NCBI GenBank assembly: GCA_028277325.1
Contig: JANQGL010000423.1
Span: forward strand, 1 to 16,656
DNA: 16,656 bases
Origin: Magnetospira sp.
Lineage (GTDB): Bacteria > Pseudomonadota > Alphaproteobacteria > Rhodospirillales > Magnetospiraceae
Direction of reading: 5' to 3'
The translations under genes and the position numbers were made by a program. Below the pieces are notes generated by a model. It saw nothing but the letters and a program-made list of their open reading frames with translations, was not told the origin of the DNA and ran no database searches. Shown here piece by piece: positions 15,208 through 16,656 of the stretch (its first letter is position 1; every line of letters begins with the position of its first letter).

Positions 15208-15488
15208 CGCCCAATAATATATACACCACTTACCCAACTGATGCACCCGGAATGGTTACCAATTTTTTTGACCAATCGCCGGCCAGGTTTTTTCAGCCGT
15301 CGCGTTAATCAGGGGGATGTGTCGGCCTCGCCGAGTCGTGCCGGTCACGCCCTGCGCGCACCCCTTCGGGCCGGCGCGGGGCGCCGAGCCGAACGCGGCC
15401 GGTCGGGTATCGCCCCCCGCGGGCCGGACGACTCGGCCGGGAGATCCCCGGCCGTCCGGCAGTGTCGTTGCGCCGATCCCTAGTGCAC
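15208..15488. other. Non-coding stretch between kaiB and the repeat, with a long-range inverted repeat
   Basis: I see no gene here. The left third is AT-rich with two T runs (about 15265-15271 and 15291-15296); the right part is extremely GC-rich. GCCGAGTCGTGCCGG (15330-15344) is complementary, apart from one extra G, to CCGGACGACTCGGC (15424-15437), with about 80 nt between. A structured RNA or a fold-back end of an old insertion is possible, but nothing matches a family I know. Confidence 0.4.
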
Positions 15489-15642
15489 CGACTCCGAAGT
15501 TCGTATCATTATATGGCAGGGGCTTTCGAACTTCGGATTCGATAAGGAGACTAGGTAGCCTCTTGATTCTAGTGCGGTTTCGGAGTCGACGTTCGCCATG
15601 GACTCGGCCCGGAACACTGTCGCGAACCTCGACTCCACCACA
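15489..15642 (+). repeat. Dispersed double-hairpin element, copy 2
   Basis: This is the second copy of the element at 6245-6398, same length and same orientation. Hairpin 1 arms are 15489-15503 and 15527-15541 (one mismatch). Hairpin 2 arms are 15582-15596 and 15622-15636 (one mismatch, C opposite C). Most of the 11 differences from copy 1 lie in this copy's less perfect stems. Its right end abuts the ssb stop codon (TTA at 15643-15645 on the plus strand). Its left side carries TAGTG at 15481-15485, the same pentamer that opens at the msrB stop next to copy 1. Confidence 0.9.
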
Positions 15643-16149
15643 TTAGAACGGAATCTCGTCGTCCAGGTCGCCGCCCGGCGCGCCGCCGCGCGACGGGCCG
15701 CTCCAGTCCGGGTCGCCGCCCTGGCCGCCGCCGCCCTGGCCGCCGCCCGACCCTCCGCCATAACCGCCGTTGCCGTAGCCGCCACCGCCGCCCTCGCCGC
15801 GCCCGTCGAGCATGGTCAGCTCGCCCCGGAAGCGGTCCAGCACCACCTCGGTGGTGTAGCGGTCGTTGCCGTCCTGGCCCTGCCACTTGCGGGTCTGCAG
15901 CGCGCCTTCCAGGTAGACCTTGGACCCCTTGCGCAGGTATTTCTCGGCCACCTCGCCGAGCCGGTCGTTGAAGATCACCACCCGGTGCCATTCGGTCCGC
16001 TCGCGCCGCTCGCCGCTCTGCTTGTCGCGCCAGGTGTCGCTGGTCGCCACCGACATGTTGACGATCTTGTTGCCGTTCTGGGCGTAGCGGACCTCCGGGT
16101 CGCGGCCCAGGTTGCCGACCAGAATCACCTTGTTGACGGAACCGGCCAT
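15643..16149 (-). CDS. ssb: Single-stranded DNA-binding protein
   Basis: SSB binds and protects single-stranded DNA in replication, repair and recombination, and recruits partners through its C-terminal tip. The product has 168 residues: an OB fold (about 1-112) beginning AGSVNKVILVGNLGRDPEVRY and containing TEWHRVVIF and KGSKVYLEGALQTRKW; a glycine-rich flexible linker (about 116-156); and the acidic tip DLDDEIPF, a normal variant of DDDIPF. The ATG at 16147-16149 is at the conserved start. The stop codon is flush with repeat copy 2, so the ssb transcript would carry the two hairpins in its 3' UTR. It forms the right border of the signalling block. Confidence 0.98.
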   Translation of the reverse strand: MAGSVNKVILVGNLGRDPEVRYAQNGNKIVNMSVATSDTWRDKQSGERRERTEWHRVVIFNDRLGEVAEKYLRKGSKVYLEGALQTRKWQGQDGNDRYTTEVVLDRFRGELTMLDGRGEGGGGGYGNGGYGGGSGGGQGGGGQGGDPDWSGPSRGGAPGGDLDDEIPF

Positions 16150-16237
16150 GTCGTCCCCCGTGCGTGTCGTGTTCCCGAATGGATCGCAAAGCGGCGCCGA
16201 CTCTACACCGGCGGCGCGTCCCGCCGCAAACGGTCAT

Positions 16238-16266
16238 AAGACAGAACCGGCGATTCGCGGTATCAT
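16238..16266 (+). promoter_or_regulatory. Predicted promoter for the glycine-zipper lipoprotein
   Basis: AAGACA (16238-16243; 4 of 6 to TTGACA) and TATCAT (16261-16266; 5 of 6 to TATAAT) are separated by 17 bp, and the ATG is 33 bp downstream. It lies in the 150-bp divergent spacer shared with ssb. Confidence 0.4.
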
Positions 16267-16299
16267 TACTCCCAGGTGAACCCGTTCCGGGAGGCGACG

Positions 16300-16551
16300 A
16301 TGCGACGTGGTGTCGCGGGTCTGGTGGCGCTTTCCCTGCTCGCCGGATGCGCCGCCAACCAAACCCTCTATCGCGAGGAATTCATCGGCATGGGCACCGG
16401 GGCGGCGATCGGCGGCCTGGCGGGCGGCGAGTTGGGCGGCGTCTGGGGCGCCGCCGGCGGCGCCCTGCTGGGCGGCGCGTTCGGCCTGACGGTGGGCGAC
16501 GCCTGGGCCGACCGGGACCCGGGCCAGTACGATCCGGGCCTGTTCCCGTAA
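16300..16551 (+). CDS. Small glycine-zipper lipoprotein, hypothetical
   Basis: An 83-residue predicted lipoprotein. A short basic start (MRRG) and hydrophobic segment lead to the lipobox LLAGC with the lipidated C17. The mature part has a glycine-zipper run (about 30-66) of GxxxG-type spacing, such as GTGAAIGGLAGGELGG and GAAGGALLGGAFG, as in small outer-membrane 17-kDa-antigen/SlyB-like proteins. It ends in a polar Asp/Pro-rich tail. GGGAGG lies just upstream of the ATG at 16300; an in-frame GTG at 16276 is less good because the signal peptide starts at the ATG. It is likely anchored in a membrane with a structural role. The specific function is unknown. Confidence 0.82.
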   Translation: MRRGVAGLVALSLLAGCAANQTLYREEFIGMGTGAAIGGLAGGELGGVWGAAGGALLGGAFGLTVGDAWADRDPGQYDPGLFP

Positions 16552-16553
16552 TA

Positions 16554-16628
16554 CCAAGCGGCGCTTGGGAGCCCGCAAGCGCGGGCCGGCGCTTACGGCG
16601 CCGAAAGCCAAGGGTTCCGGAGGAACCC
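16554..16628 (+). repeat. Cluster of four short perfect hairpins after the lipoprotein gene
   Basis: Within 75 bp there are four consecutive perfect stems. They are CCAAGC/GCTTGG (16554-16568, 3-nt loop), GCCCGC/GCGGGC (16571-16586, 4-nt loop), CGGCGC/GCGCCG (16587-16603, 5-nt loop) and GGGTTCC/GGAACCC (16612-16628, 3-nt loop). The first begins 2 bp after the lipoprotein stop. There is no T run, so a simple intrinsic terminator does not explain all four. It may be a REP/BIME-like element or a structured RNA continuing past the window edge. Confidence 0.7.
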
Positions 16629-16656
16629 GCCCGGCGATTGAGGGGGCCATAGCCGG

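Noticed and set aside
15317..15646. Plus-strand frame of 109 codons covering the spacer and repeat copy 2
   Set aside because: Composition-driven (Arg/Pro/Gly), it ends inside the repeat and the end of ssb, and has no supporting start or domain.
16149..16300. LexA/SOS box in the ssb-lipoprotein spacer
   Set aside because: I looked for the alphaproteobacterial GTTC-N7-GTTC pattern; only single GTTC-like motifs at wrong spacing occur.

Overview
The window is about 16.7 kb of GC-rich DNA. It looks like an alphaproteobacterial chromosome, most plausibly Rhodospirillales-like. This rests on the strong GC bias, the GC-driven shadow frames opposite most genes, the housekeeping genes and the density of PAS/GGDEF/EAL signalling genes. 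The taxonomic call is an inference; there is no rRNA or other marker to settle it.

Left part (1-5.7 kb): the minus strand carries suhB (inositol monophosphatase family, cut by the left edge), efp (overlapping suhB by one base), lepA, a short DksA/TraR-type zinc-finger protein and a double-ACT-domain GcvR-like protein. A plus-strand membrane diguanylate cyclase (CHASE4-type sensor, HAMP, GGDEF) sits between efp and lepA. A 15-bp perfect tandem duplication lies next to its predicted promoter. At 5.8-6.2 kb there is a plus-strand msrB.

Middle part (6.2-15.6 kb): a signalling block lies between the ends of two housekeeping genes, msrB and ssb. It starts and ends with two directly repeated copies of a 154-bp palindromic element (6245-6398 and 15489-15642, about 93% identical, no gaps). 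Each copy lies at the stop codon of its flanking gene. On the plus strand inside the block are a REC-EAL phosphodiesterase response regulator, a 1438-residue hybrid histidine kinase (periplasmic sensor, three PAS domains, HisKA, HATPase, degenerate receiver, true receiver, Hpt) and a receiver protein with an unusual C-terminal tail. Facing them on the minus strand is a kaiB-kaiC operon. This KaiC lacks the C-terminal KaiA-binding tail, and no kaiA is visible. The simplest reading is a KaiA-less KaiBC timer or stress module packaged with a phosphorelay and a c-di-GMP output.

Right part (15.6-16.7 kb): ssb on the minus strand, then a small plus-strand glycine-zipper lipoprotein. A dense run of four short hairpins follows at the right edge. 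No rRNA, tRNA, CRISPR array, transposase or integrase gene was seen.
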